From Hyphomicrobiaceae bacterium UBA7697 (lineage in GTDB: Bacteria; Pseudomonadota; Alphaproteobacteria; Rhizobiales; Methyloligellaceae), in the NCBI GenBank assembly GCA_002482645.1, contig DLGJ01000006.1:62001-126000 (forward strand): 64,000 bases of DNA, written 5' to 3'. The notes beneath the pieces were generated by a model. The model worked only from the letters and a program-made list of their open reading frames with translations, did not search any database and was not told the origin of the DNA. Each line of letters starts with the position of its first letter. Positions within the stretch are counted from its first letter, which is position 1. The position numbers were made by a program, and so were the translations under genes. Below are positions 1 to 7,822 of the stretch, one piece after another.

Positions 1-33
1 CGTTCGACGGCCGGTTCCGGCCGGCGGCTTAAA

Positions 34-495
34 CTACGCAGCCTGGTTGTCGATCACCTTGGGCGTATCGGCCTTGGTCGTAATCTCGATCGTGCGCGGC
101 TTCATGGCCTCCGGCAGTTCACGCACGAGTTCGATGTGGAGCAGGCCGTTCTCGATGCTCGCGCCTTTCACCACGACATGGTCGGCGAGCTGGAAGCGCC
201 GCTCGAAGCTGCGGGCGGCGATGCCGCGATGCAGGTAGGTCGAATTCTCCTGCTCGGCGCGCTTATCGCCGCGAACGGACAGCGTGTGCTCTTTCACCTC
301 GATTTCGAGGTCGCTTTCGCTGAAGCCGGCGACGGCCATGCTGATGCGGTAGTCGTTCTCGCTCACGCGCTCGATGTTGTAGGGCGGATAGGCCGGCGCA
401 TCGCCCTCGAACGCGTTCAACGTGTCGAGCAGCGTCCCGATGCGGTCGAAACCGACCGTGGAGCGATAAAGGGGAGTCAGATCGAAATGCCTCAT
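34..495 (-). CDS. hsp20: Small heat-shock protein, Hsp20/alpha-crystallin family
   Basis: ATP-independent chaperone (holdase) that keeps heat-unfolded cytosolic proteins soluble. The 153-residue product starts MRHFDLTPLYRSTVGFDR, the IbpA-type N-terminus, followed by an alpha-crystallin domain (about residues 37-130, with NIERVSENDYRISMAVAGF and ENGLLHIEL) and a C-terminal I-x-I motif (IEI) used for oligomer contacts. Start 495 is chosen because GGAGG sits 7 bases upstream; the frame stays open further upstream but shows no family similarity. It is monocistronic and divergent from the hydrolase at 795. A heat-shock-type promoter (593-621) and a ROSE-like hairpin leader (496-578) precede it, so control by sigma-32 and by RNA melting is inferred. 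Confidence 0.95.
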   Translation of the reverse strand: MRHFDLTPLYRSTVGFDRIGTLLDTLNAFEGDAPAYPPYNIERVSENDYRISMAVAGFSESDLEIEVKEHTLSVRGDKRAEQENSTYLHRGIAARSFERRFQLADHVVVKGASIENGLLHIELVRELPEAMKPRTIEITTKADTPKVIDNQAA

Positions 496-578
496 GTCAC
501 ATCCTCCATATGAAGCGATATGTCCGAATGCCCGCTCCATGGATGGAGCCGGGCTGAGAAACGCAAAGCCATTCAGCC
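496..578 (-). promoter_or_regulatory. Candidate ROSE-like RNA thermometer in the hsp20 leader
   Basis: Three consecutive hairpins fill the hsp20 leader: 552-578 (GGCTGA/TCAGCC), 531-553 (CCC-GCTCCA/TGGAGC-GGG) and about 500-523. The last one contains UCGCU, matching the U(U/C)GCU element of ROSE thermometers, a few bases before GGAGG and able to pair imperfectly with it, closed by ACAU/AUGU. ROSE elements are the usual 5' leaders of rhizobial small heat-shock genes. An alternative CAUAU/AUAUG stem would leave the Shine-Dalgarno open. The pairing is drawn by eye and the family assignment is inferred. Confidence 0.55.
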
Positions 579-592
579 TTCGCGCGCTCAGG

Positions 593-621
593 ATATAGGC
601 GTGCCATTCGGTAGCTTCAAG
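593..621 (-). promoter_or_regulatory. Candidate RpoH (sigma-32) promoter of hsp20
   Basis: On the minus strand CTTGAA (616-621) is followed after 16 bases by CCTATAT (593-599), close to the alphaproteobacterial RpoH pattern CTTGAA-N16/17-CCTATnT. Transcription would begin near 586, giving a leader of about 90 nt that is almost exactly the hairpin region before hsp20. Confidence 0.5.
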
Positions 622-794
622 GGGGATAGGGTGCTGAATATAAACGTAAATATCGTATCCCGGCAGTTCAGGCGGAGGAAGGCGGGCACCGCCGGTTCGA
701 GCGGCGATGTTGTCGCCGCCGCCGCTCAAGTTATAAGAATGGGATCGCGGACCAACCGTCCCGCCCGGCGGGCGTTCAAGGCTTTCCGAAATCG

Positions 795-1751
795 ATGACT
801 CTCGTTTCGACACCGAAAAATCCCGTGCCACTCGGCGCGTCGTCCGGCTTCTTGGATGTCCGTAAGGGAATCAAGGTCCGCTACGCGAGCTGGCAGTCGG
901 CGCTGCACGAACGGCACGGCACCGTCTGCATCTTCCCGGGACGCAACGAGTTCATCGAAAAATATTTCGAGGTCGTCGGCGAATTGCGGCGCCGCGGTTT
1001 CGCCGTCGCGGTTCTCGATTGGCGCGGGCAGGGCGGTTCGACCCGCTTGGTCCGTGGCGCGTCCCTGGGGCATGTGCGCAACTTCGTCGACTACGAAGAG
1101 GACGTCCACCGGTTCATGAAGGGGGTCGTGCTCCCTGACTGTCCGATGCCCTATTACGCGCTGGCACACTCGATGTCGGCGCCGATCCTCTTCAACGCGG
1201 CGACGAAGCGCGGGTGCTGGTTCAATCGCATGGTGACGACGGCGCCCATGGTGGAACTGGCGGGGCTGCCCTTGCCGCAGCCGGTCTGCGCCGGGCTCGC
1301 CACGACTCTCTCGCTCCTGGGCCTCGGAAAGCAGGCCGTGCCGGGCGATGCGTCGAAATGGACGAGCGATGTCTTCGAAGGCAACCCGCTCACGTCGGAC
1401 CGTGAGCGGTTCTACCGCTGCGTCGACGTGCTGAAGGTAGCGCCGGGGCTTGCGGCGGGAGCGCCCACTGTCGGTTGGCTGCACGCCGCGTTCGAATCCA
1501 TGGCGCGATTGGAAAGCGAGAAATACGCCCCCAAGATTCGCGTTCCTTCGCTGATGGTGGTGGCAGGCGACGACCGGATCGTCTCCAACAAGGCGATCGA
1601 GGCGCTGTCGTCCCGCCTGCGTGCGGGAACGCAGATCGTGCTCCGGGGCTCGCGCCATGAAATCCTCCAGGAACGGGACTCGATCCGCGAGCAGTTTTGG
1701 GCGGCGTTCGATGCCTTCGTGCCCGGCGCGACGCTGCGCAAAGCGGGTTAA
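795..1751 (+). CDS. Alpha/beta hydrolase, lysophospholipase/serine aminopeptidase-like
   Basis: Predicted cytosolic serine hydrolase of the PldB/Hydrolase_4 type, acting on an unknown ester, possibly a lysophospholipid. The 318-residue product has the pattern DWRGQGGS after strand beta-4, a nucleophile elbow AHSMSA (family norm GHSMG, here with Ala instead of the first Gly), an acid residue in AGDDRIV and a C-terminal His in GSRHEI. No signal peptide is visible. It converges on hisN: the two stop codons share the TTAA at 1748-1751. The substrate cannot be read from sequence. Confidence 0.85.
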   Translation: MTLVSTPKNPVPLGASSGFLDVRKGIKVRYASWQSALHERHGTVCIFPGRNEFIEKYFEVVGELRRRGFAVAVLDWRGQGGSTRLVRGASLGHVRNFVDYEEDVHRFMKGVVLPDCPMPYYALAHSMSAPILFNAATKRGCWFNRMVTTAPMVELAGLPLPQPVCAGLATTLSLLGLGKQAVPGDASKWTSDVFEGNPLTSDRERFYRCVDVLKVAPGLAAGAPTVGWLHAAFESMARLESEKYAPKIRVPSLMVVAGDDRIVSNKAIEALSSRLRAGTQIVLRGSRHEILQERDSIREQFWAAFDAFVPGATLRKAG

Positions 1752-2545
1752 GCCGACAGAATTTTCAAAGCCGCCGCATGCAACGCCGGGTCGCCGGCCG
1801 CGAGAATGCGTCCGCCGTCGCGCGGATCGCCGCCCTCCCACGTGGTGACGACGCCGCCTGCCCGTTCGATGATTGGGATCAGCGGCAGGATGTCGAATGG
1901 TTTGAGCCCGGCCTCCGCGACGAGATCGACCTGCCCCATGGCCAAGAGGCAGTAATTGTAGCAATCGCCGCCGAAGCGCCGCAGCCGGACGGCCTTTGCC
2001 AAGGTCTCGAAGCGGGACAGTTCCGCGTCATCGAAATAGTCCGGTGCCGTGCACGTCAGGATGGCATCTTCGAACCTGGTGCAGGTTCTTGTCCGGATCG
2101 CGCGCATTTCATCGCCGCGGGCGAAGAAACTCTCCGTTTCGCCGCTCCAGAAGCGTTCCCCGGTATAGGGCTGGTTCATCATGCCCAGCAACGGAGTTCC
2201 GCCCGCCGTCAAGCCGATCAGGGTGCCCCAGAGGGGCTGGCCCATGATGAAGGCGCGGGTGCCGTCGATCGGATCGATGATCCAACACAGATCGGCGCCG
2301 GTTCGTTCGTTTCCGAACTCCTCGCCGACAATGCCGTGTTCGGGGTGGATCTCGGCCAGGGCCTCGCGGATCGCCGATTCCGCGCCGCGGTCGGCCGCGG
2401 TGACCGGATCGAACTGGCTGCCGCCTTTGTGATCGACGGCCAGTCCGGCACGGAAATGCGGCAATATGACCTCGGACGCGCGGTCGGCGAGCGCGTGGGC
2501 CGTGGCGAGATAGCTCTGAAAGTCGGGATATGCGGTCTTGGTCAC
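1748..2545 (-). CDS. hisN: Histidinol-phosphatase, inositol monophosphatase fold
   Basis: Predicted Mg-dependent phosphatase removing phosphate from L-histidinol phosphate in histidine synthesis (the HisN type that replaces HisB-N in many Alphaproteobacteria). The 265-residue protein carries the metal-site motifs GEEFG, WIIDPIDGTRAFI and, near the C-terminus, GGDCYNYCLLAMGQVDLVAE with FDILPLIPIIERAGG. Translation starts at a GTG (2543-2545); no in-frame ATG is nearby. The sRNA encoded at 2741-2834 lies upstream on the opposite strand. A general inositol-phosphate phosphatase is the alternative; a second family member, suhB, lies at the right edge of the window. Confidence 0.88.
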   Translation of the reverse strand: MTKTAYPDFQSYLATAHALADRASEVILPHFRAGLAVDHKGGSQFDPVTAADRGAESAIREALAEIHPEHGIVGEEFGNERTGADLCWIIDPIDGTRAFIMGQPLWGTLIGLTAGGTPLLGMMNQPYTGERFWSGETESFFARGDEMRAIRTRTCTRFEDAILTCTAPDYFDDAELSRFETLAKAVRLRRFGGDCYNYCLLAMGQVDLVAEAGLKPFDILPLIPIIERAGGVVTTWEGGDPRDGGRILAAGDPALHAAALKILSA

Positions 2546-2705
2546 GGCCCATGGCTTGGCGGTGTTTGCCGTTGAGTGTCAAGCGTTAGCTGGCCTCGAA
2601 CGGCAAAGGGGGTCCGCAAGTGCGCGGGATTCCGGCTTTCCGGCCGTCCAAGCGCGGCCTCGCGGAATTGCCGTTCCGATTCTGCCGCAAATCGCCGAGG
2701 AGACC

Positions 2706-2734
2706 TTGATTTTTGTGCGTTGCAATGACATATT
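2706..2734 (+). promoter_or_regulatory. Candidate sigma-70 promoter of the alpha-r8-like sRNA
   Basis: TTGATT (2706-2711) and CATATT (2729-2734) are separated by 17 bases. A start near 2741 would give an RNA of about 94 nt ending at the strong terminator 2801-2834. A direct repeat TTGCAAT (2720-2726 and 2736-2742) overlaps the core promoter and could be a regulator site. Confidence 0.5.
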
Positions 2735-2740
2735 GTTGCA

Positions 2741-2834
2741 ATGCGGCATGGCTCTCCAGGCCATACCGCTGCCCTCCTTGGGCGTTTCCTCCCTAGACTT
2801 GGGCCGTTCGTTCAATCGAACGGCCCTTTTTTTT
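2741..2834 (+). ncRNA. mmgR: suhB/mmgR (alpha-r8) type small regulatory RNA
   Basis: Trans-acting sRNA candidate. It has a 5' hairpin (GCGG-C-AUGGC / GCCAU-A-CCGC, 2743-2769), a small GCCC/GGGC hairpin (about 2771-2783), an unpaired linker containing UUUCCUCCCU (the conserved ten-mer of the alpha-r8 family) and a 10-bp terminator stem with eight U. The anti-Shine-Dalgarno character of CCUCC suggests it blocks ribosome binding on target mRNAs. Genomic position agrees with the family name: it sits between an inositol-monophosphatase-family gene and an N-formylglutamate amidohydrolase. In Sinorhizobium the family member mmgR limits polyhydroxybutyrate accumulation; the same role here is only an inference. 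The 5' end is estimated from the promoter. Confidence 0.75.
2801..2834 (+). terminator. Rho-independent terminator of the sRNA
   Basis: Perfect 10-bp stem GGGCCGTTCG / CGAACGGCCC with a TTCAAT loop and eight T. No plus-strand protein gene lies upstream, which is part of the case for the sRNA. Confidence 0.9.
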
Positions 2835-2848
2835 GGAGACCGGCCCGT

Positions 2849-3748
2849 CTATTCGGCCGCGGCGCGGGGCACCGTCAGGTCCGGGATGCCGGGAATAAGA
2901 GCCCGGATTACGCTCTCCAGCGTCTCGCGGATCTCTTCGAACCGGGGCGATTTTTCGAATGTCGACTCGTCCATATAGAGCGCCCGGTTGATTTCGATTT
3001 GAAGAACGTGCTGGGCCTTGTGCGGCCGCCCGTAATGCTCGGTGATGTAGCCGCCGGCATAGGGCTTGTTCAGGGCCACGCCGTATCCCAGCGACTCCAG
3101 CGCGTGCGCGGCGAGCCGCGTGAGTTCGCTGGAGCAAGAGGTCCCGAACCGGTCGCCCAGCACGAAATCCGGCCGGGTCGTGCGCCGGTCCGTCCTCGTG
3201 CTGGAGGGCATGGAGTGGCAATCGATCAGAACGGCGAGACCGAATTCCCGCTTGGCTTCGACCAGCAGCGCCACGAGAGCCTCGTGATAGGGCACGTAGA
3301 GGCGGTGAATGCGTTCCAGCGCCGCCTCGACGGACAGGGGTTCCCGGTAGATCTCCTCGGTTTCCGAGACGATGCGGGCGATGGTTCCGAGTCCCCCGAC
3401 CACGCGGACGGACTGTGTATTGGCGTAGTGCGGAAGCCCGTCGCGAAACAGGACCGGATCGAGTTCATAGGGCTCGCGGTTCACGTCGAGATAGGCACGC
3501 GGGAAATGGGCGTGGAGCAGCGGGGTTCCGAGCGCCGTGGCGAAGTTGAACAGCTCGTCGACATAGGCGTCCTCGGAGCGGCGCAGGGTCAGCGGGTCGA
3601 GCTTGGAGGACGCCAGAAACGCGCGCGGATAGACGCGGCCCGAATGCGGCGAGTTGAAAACCAGGGGCACCTTGAGTTTGGGGGGCCGTACCACGGAGAA
3701 GGGCGGGGAGAGCTCCCGCTCGATCGCTTCGGCCTCGTTGCGGCTCAT
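2849..3748 (-). CDS. N-formylglutamate amidohydrolase
   Basis: Predicted zinc hydrolase that releases formate from N-formyl-L-glutamate, the last step of one histidine-degradation route; the family also contains peptidoglycan-amidase-like relatives. The 299-residue protein shows VFNSPHSGRVYP near residue 30, the metal-binding CHSMPS motif and a QIEINRALYMDE motif in the C-terminal third, all typical of the FGase family (PF05013). No other hut gene is present in the window, so the substrate is uncertain. The gene ends just beyond the sRNA terminator and converges with it. Confidence 0.88.
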   Translation of the reverse strand: MSRNEAEAIERELSPPFSVVRPPKLKVPLVFNSPHSGRVYPRAFLASSKLDPLTLRRSEDAYVDELFNFATALGTPLLHAHFPRAYLDVNREPYELDPVLFRDGLPHYANTQSVRVVGGLGTIARIVSETEEIYREPLSVEAALERIHRLYVPYHEALVALLVEAKREFGLAVLIDCHSMPSSTRTDRRTTRPDFVLGDRFGTSCSSELTRLAAHALESLGYGVALNKPYAGGYITEHYGRPHKAQHVLQIEINRALYMDESTFEKSPRFEEIRETLESVIRALIPGIPDLTVPRAAAE

Positions 3749-3991
3749 TGGCCAAACCTTGATTTTGCGCGATTCTCAAAGGCGCGCACCGGTCCCGGCA
3801 CGCGCGCGGTTAACTGTGCCAATGTGAGCTGAGCCTGTCTAGGCGTGTTCCGGCTTGTGCCGGGGCCAAATAGCGGCAATGATTTGGCCCACTGGCGACA
3901 GGGCAGGCATCGATCCTTTCGAAATAAGGCAAGCGGTCGTTTACAAAATTCGTGTAGGTCCTGAGGATCGAAGGTTAGGGGGACGAGGACA

Positions 3992-4381
3992 ATGGAGGCG
4001 AACGATCCGCGCGTGCGCAGCGTTCAACGGATTCTTCTTGCGGAAGACGACGACGATATGCGCCGGTTCCTGGTCAAGGCGCTCGAAAAGGCCGGATACG
4101 ACGTGGTCTCCTTCGGAAACGGCGTCGAGGCCTATGAGCGGCTCCAGGAAGAGCCGTTCATGCTCCTTCTGACCGATATCGTGATGCCCGAGATGGACGG
4201 CATCGAGCTGGCGCGCAAAGCCGCCGAACTCGACCCGGACCTCAAGATCATGTTCATCACCGGTTTTGCCGCGGTCGCTCTCAATCCCGACAACAACGCG
4301 CCGAAAGACGCCAAGATCCTGTCGAAGCCGTTCCACCTGCGCGATCTGGTGGACCAGGTGGAGCGCATGCTGGCGGCCTAA
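3992..4381 (+). CDS. cpdR: Single-domain response regulator CpdR
   Basis: Receiver-only protein that, in Caulobacter and rhizobia, brings ClpXP and its substrates to the cell pole when unphosphorylated. The 129 residues form one REC domain: acidic cluster AEDDDDMR, phospho-acceptor Asp62 in LLTDIVMPEMDG, Thr in FITGFAA and Lys in SKPFH. There is no output domain. GGGGGACGAGG lies ahead of the ATG. It follows an N-formylglutamate amidohydrolase on the other strand and precedes tRNA-Val. The CckA-ChpT phosphorelay that should control it is not in this window. Confidence 0.9.
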   Translation: MEANDPRVRSVQRILLAEDDDDMRRFLVKALEKAGYDVVSFGNGVEAYERLQEEPFMLLLTDIVMPEMDGIELARKAAELDPDLKIMFITGFAAVALNPDNNAPKDAKILSKPFHLRDLVDQVERMLAA

Positions 4382-4454
4382 CCCGATCGGCCGAAAGCCC
4401 CGGCTTGCCTTCTGGCGCCGTCACCCATATAGAAGGCGCCTTGCTTCGCATAGA

Positions 4455-4529
<75 letters not shown>

Positions 4530-4714
4530 TTCTCCCAATCGGATCAAATCGTTGCAGACCCTCCGCTTGAGGCGGGCGCTTCGACTTGAGAGCAGCTTGA
4601 GAGCGGACCGGGACTTCGCGGTCGATTGAGGGCGCACACGGCGCCGCCAATTCCTCGATAACGCCGGCGGGCCGCCACGGAAGCGGATAAGGCATGCTTG
4701 CCGCGAGGGCCACG

Positions 4715-5605
4715 CTAGATGACCGGTACGGCGTCGGCGATTTTCGCTTTCTCTTCGGGCTCGACGTGGATCGTAATCACCAAATGGCTCATCTCCGCCT
4801 TGAGCGCCGCTTCCACGCGATCGCAGATGTCGTGCGCTTCCGCGACGCTCATGTTCGCGGGAACGACGAGATGAAACTCCACGAAGATGGTGCGGCCCGC
4901 GGTGCGCGTTCTCAGATCGTGCGCCTCGATCGCGCCGGCCGCCTCCCGGGAGATCGCGAGGCGAATATCGGAGAGAATCTCGTTCGAGACGGCTTCGTCC
5001 ATCAAACCGCCCACCGACTCGCGCATCAGCGCCCAACCCCACCAGAGGATGTTCAGCGCCACCAGCGCCGCCACGATCGAATCGAGTGCGGTCCAGCCCG
5101 TCAGGACCACGAGGATCACACCGACAACGACGCCAACGGAGGTGATCACGTCGGTCAGGAGGTGCTTGGCATCGGCCACCAGGGCCGGTGAACGGTGTCT
5201 GCGGCCAAAGCGGAGAAGAACGAAGCACCAGATGCCGTTCAGAACGCTCGCGAGGACGTTCAACGCAAGGCCCGGTACCGGCGCGGAGAACGGTTGCGGA
5301 TCGATCAGACCGAAATAGGCTTTTCGTAGAATCGCCAAGGCGGCAACGACGATCAGAACGCCCTCGATGACGGCGGATAGATACTCGATCTTTTGGTGAC
5401 CGTAAGGATGGTTCGCATCCGGCGGCATGGCGCTCAGGCGGACGGCCAAAAAGGCCCCAACCGCCGTCGCCACGTTGACCACGCTTTCCAGCGCGTCGGA
5501 AAAAAGCGCCACGCTGCCCGTCACGAGATAGGCCGCCGTCTTCAACCCCAGAACGACCAGCCCGACGGCGATACTTGCTGACGCAAGCTTGGTGACGAAA
5601 TTCAT
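4715..5605 (-). CDS. Cation diffusion facilitator (CDF) family metal exporter
   Basis: Inner-membrane, proton-driven exporter of divalent metal (Zn, Fe, Mn, Co or Cd; not assignable from sequence). About 296 residues with six predicted membrane helices: SDALES in helix 2 and DAKHLLTDV in helix 5 supply the transport-site acidic and His residues, HPYGHQKIE lies in the loop after helix 2, and the C-terminal cytosolic ferredoxin-like domain ends in VITIHVEPEE. Start at 5605 (MNFVTKLASASIAVGL) matches the usual family N-terminus; a GTG at 5662 or ATG at 5614 would add up to 19 residues. It is divergent from the Cus-like cluster that begins at 5943. Confidence 0.88.
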   Translation of the reverse strand: MNFVTKLASASIAVGLVVLGLKTAAYLVTGSVALFSDALESVVNVATAVGAFLAVRLSAMPPDANHPYGHQKIEYLSAVIEGVLIVVAALAILRKAYFGLIDPQPFSAPVPGLALNVLASVLNGIWCFVLLRFGRRHRSPALVADAKHLLTDVITSVGVVVGVILVVLTGWTALDSIVAALVALNILWWGWALMRESVGGLMDEAVSNEILSDIRLAISREAAGAIEAHDLRTRTAGRTIFVEFHLVVPANMSVAEAHDICDRVEAALKAEMSHLVITIHVEPEEKAKIADAVPVI

Positions 5606-5942
5606 TCGAGGCATTTCGGCCCAGTTTGGTTTGGGGGCGCTCTGCTGTGTTCGGTATCCCACGGGGACGCGAGGGTCAAACTTGGAGGGCCGAAAGTTCC
5701 CGCTCTGCCCGAAGGGCTGCCTGTTCGGCGGACAAAATCGCTTGTGTGGGCCGGATTGTCGCGGCGGGGTCCAGTCGGCGGACCGGCCAAACGCTCAGGC
5801 GAACCGGCGGCGCCTTGAGTTTTTCGTGGACTTTGGGCGCGGTCGAAGAGGCGAGTCCGTGGTTTCGGCCGCCGGCGCCGTTAGCGCCCTCACGGCCTCG
5901 TCACTTGACCTTTCGAGCGATGCTGCCGAAATTGTGCGGCAC

Positions 5943-6422
5943 ATGCAAAAGCTCAGAACCATCGTCACCGCTCTCGTGATCACGGCGCTCGCGGCCTTTC
6001 CCGCCGCCGGCGCCAGCGCGGCCATGGTCATGCCCATGACGACGCCCATGACGACGCCCATGACGACGCCCATGGCGACGCCTGGTACCACGTCCGTGGC
6101 GGCAACGGCGTCGCAGGACGGGATGTCCGGCGATTGCATGCGCCACGCGGACGAGATGCAGAGCCACGATAGGACGCCGAGCCGGGATATCGTGCCCGGT
6201 CAGGACTCGGCCGCGCCCGTCAAGGCCGACGAAAAGGGTCCTTGTTCGCATCGCGGGGCTTGCGGGAACAAGTGCTTGTGCCTCGGTCTTGCGATCTCCG
6301 CCGTTCTTCCCGCCGGGCCGGGAACCGCCGCGGCACCCTTGGCCTCGGTCGCGCCGGTGCGCCTGGCCTCCCCGGTCCGCTCGCTCTCCGGCATCCCGCC
6401 GTCTCCGCCTCCACGCGTCTAA
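5943..6422 (+). CDS. Met/Cys-rich secreted protein ahead of cusBA (hypothetical)
   Basis: 159-residue protein of no family I recognise. Residues 1-27 form a signal peptide ending AGASA. The mature N-terminus is a run of MTTP units (VMPMTTPMTTPM...), followed by DCMRHADEMQSH, a charged linker, and a cysteine cluster CSHRGACGNKCLCLG near residue 105; the tail is Pro-rich (PPSPPPRV). Met, His and Cys in an exported protein directly upstream of CusB/CusA-like genes suggest binding of Cu(I) or Ag(I) in the periplasm, analogous in role but not in sequence to CusF. It is co-oriented with the efflux genes, 122 bases upstream of cusB, so an operon is likely. Confidence 0.6.
   Translation: MQKLRTIVTALVITALAAFPAAGASAAMVMPMTTPMTTPMTTPMATPGTTSVAATASQDGMSGDCMRHADEMQSHDRTPSRDIVPGQDSAAPVKADEKGPCSHRGACGNKCLCLGLAISAVLPAGPGTAAAPLASVAPVRLASPVRSLSGIPPSPPPRV
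6036..6083 (+). repeat. Four 12-bp tandem units coding for MTTP/MATP
   Basis: ATGACGACGCCC occurs three times in exact tandem (6036-6071), then a fourth degenerate copy ATGGCGACGCCT (6072-6083). The repeat is in frame and encodes the Met-rich segment of the secreted protein, so unit number can change without a frameshift. Confidence 0.9.
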
Positions 6423-6544
6423 CCCTCGAAAACGACACCGCACCCTGATCGGCGCGCGCACACGCTTGCGCCTGGCAGGGCGTATCGAGGTCCCTTGCGT
6501 TTTCGACGCATGGGTGACGTAACGACGAATTGGAGACGCCCATC

Positions 6545-7822
6545 ATGAAGCGTCTGACGAGTGCCGCGCTTCTCGCGGCCGGGGTCCTGGCTGGGGCCGG
6601 GGGTACCTATTGGTATCTGCAACAGGCCGAGCATCGGTCCGGGCCCAAATCGGGGCCGATGGAGATGAGCGCTTCGGCTTCGGAGGAGAGCTCGGCCGGG
6701 AAGCCCGAGCGCAAGGTGCTGTATTACCGCAATCCCATGGGACTTCCGGACACCTCTCCGGTGCCGAAGAAGGATTCCATGGGGATGGATTACATTCCCG
6801 TCTATGCCGACGAAGGCGGTGACAGCGGCGACACCGTGTCGATCAGTCCGGGAAAGATCCAGCGCAGCGGGGTGCGCACGGAGACAGTCGTCAAGCGGCC
6901 GGTGTCCCGGGGCATCCGGGCCGTGGGCGGCGTCGAGCACGACGAGGCGCTGCTCACGGCCATCACGGTTCGCTCCGATGGCTATATCGAGGATCTGTTC
7001 GTCGACAAGACCGGCCAGGCCGTCGAGAAGGGGCAGCCTCTCTTCCGTTTCTACAGCCCGCAGATTCAGTTGGCCCAAGCCGATCTTCTCGTCGCCATGC
7101 GTGCGCAAGGGCGCGGCGGGCGCGACATGGCTGGCGCCATCCAGAAGCTGCGCAATCTCGGCGTACCCGAAAGCCGCATCCGCGCGGTGCGGGAGAACAA
7201 GAACAATCCGCGCACGCTGGACTGGCCGTCGCCGACCACCGGCGACGTCACCTCGAAGAGCGTCGTCAACGGCCAGTTCGTGGAAGCTGGCGACGAACTG
7301 TTCCGCATCGCCGACCATACGCGCATGTGGGTGATCGCCGAGGTCGCGGAAGCCGATATCGGCGACATCGCCGTGGGCACGCCCGCCACGGTCACGCTGC
7401 GCGCGTTTCCGAACCAGCCATACGAAACACAGGTCGGCTTCATCTATCCGGAGATGCGCAACCTCGAAACCCGAACGGTTCCCGTGCGCATCGTGCTCGA
7501 CAACGAAGACGGCCGTATCAAACCGGGCATGTATGCCGATGTCGTATTGCGGCCCGGTGCGAAGGACGCGCCCGTCACCGCCGTTCCGGAGAGTTCGGTG
7601 ATCGACAGCGGCACGCGGCAGGTCGTTCTGGTCGCCAAGGGTGAGGGCAAGTTCGAACCGCGCAAGGTGAAGCTGGGGCGCACGGGCGGCGGCTATGTTG
7701 AGATCCTGGATGGCGTGAAGGAAGGCGACGAGGTCGTGACGTCCGCGACGTTCCTGATCGACTCCGAAAGCAATCTCAAAGCCGCGCTGCAAGATCTCGA
7801 AGGCGAGGGAACGGTCCAATGA
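6545..7822 (+). CDS. cusB: CusB-like periplasmic adaptor of heavy-metal RND efflux
   Basis: Membrane-fusion protein linking an inner-membrane RND pump to an outer-membrane channel. The 425 residues comprise an N-terminal membrane anchor/signal, a heavy-metal-binding segment (LYYRNPMGLPDTS...DSMGMDYIPVY, about residues 52-85) with Met residues typical of CusB, then barrel-sandwich, alpha-hairpin and beta-barrel domains (for example GYIEDLFVDKTGQAVEKGQP and GMYADVVL). Start 6545 is preferred because GGAGA is 8-9 bases upstream; an ATG-less extension to 6530 is possible. The stop overlaps the cusA start by 4 bases (ATGA), indicating translational coupling. Confidence 0.92.
   Translation: MKRLTSAALLAAGVLAGAGGTYWYLQQAEHRSGPKSGPMEMSASASEESSAGKPERKVLYYRNPMGLPDTSPVPKKDSMGMDYIPVYADEGGDSGDTVSISPGKIQRSGVRTETVVKRPVSRGIRAVGGVEHDEALLTAITVRSDGYIEDLFVDKTGQAVEKGQPLFRFYSPQIQLAQADLLVAMRAQGRGGRDMAGAIQKLRNLGVPESRIRAVRENKNNPRTLDWPSPTTGDVTSKSVVNGQFVEAGDELFRIADHTRMWVIAEVAEADIGDIAVGTPATVTLRAFPNQPYETQVGFIYPEMRNLETRTVPVRIVLDNEDGRIKPGMYADVVLRPGAKDAPVTAVPESSVIDSGTRQVVLVAKGEGKFEPRKVKLGRTGGGYVEILDGVKEGDEVVTSATFLIDSESNLKAALQDLEGEGTVQ

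Noticed and set aside
1..33. Terminator after hsp20
   Set aside because: CGGCCGG/CCGGCCG stands with only two loop bases and no T-run on the minus strand.
726..1964. 412-codon minus-strand frame
   Set aside because: Antisense of the alpha/beta hydrolase, which shows catalytic motifs on the plus strand.
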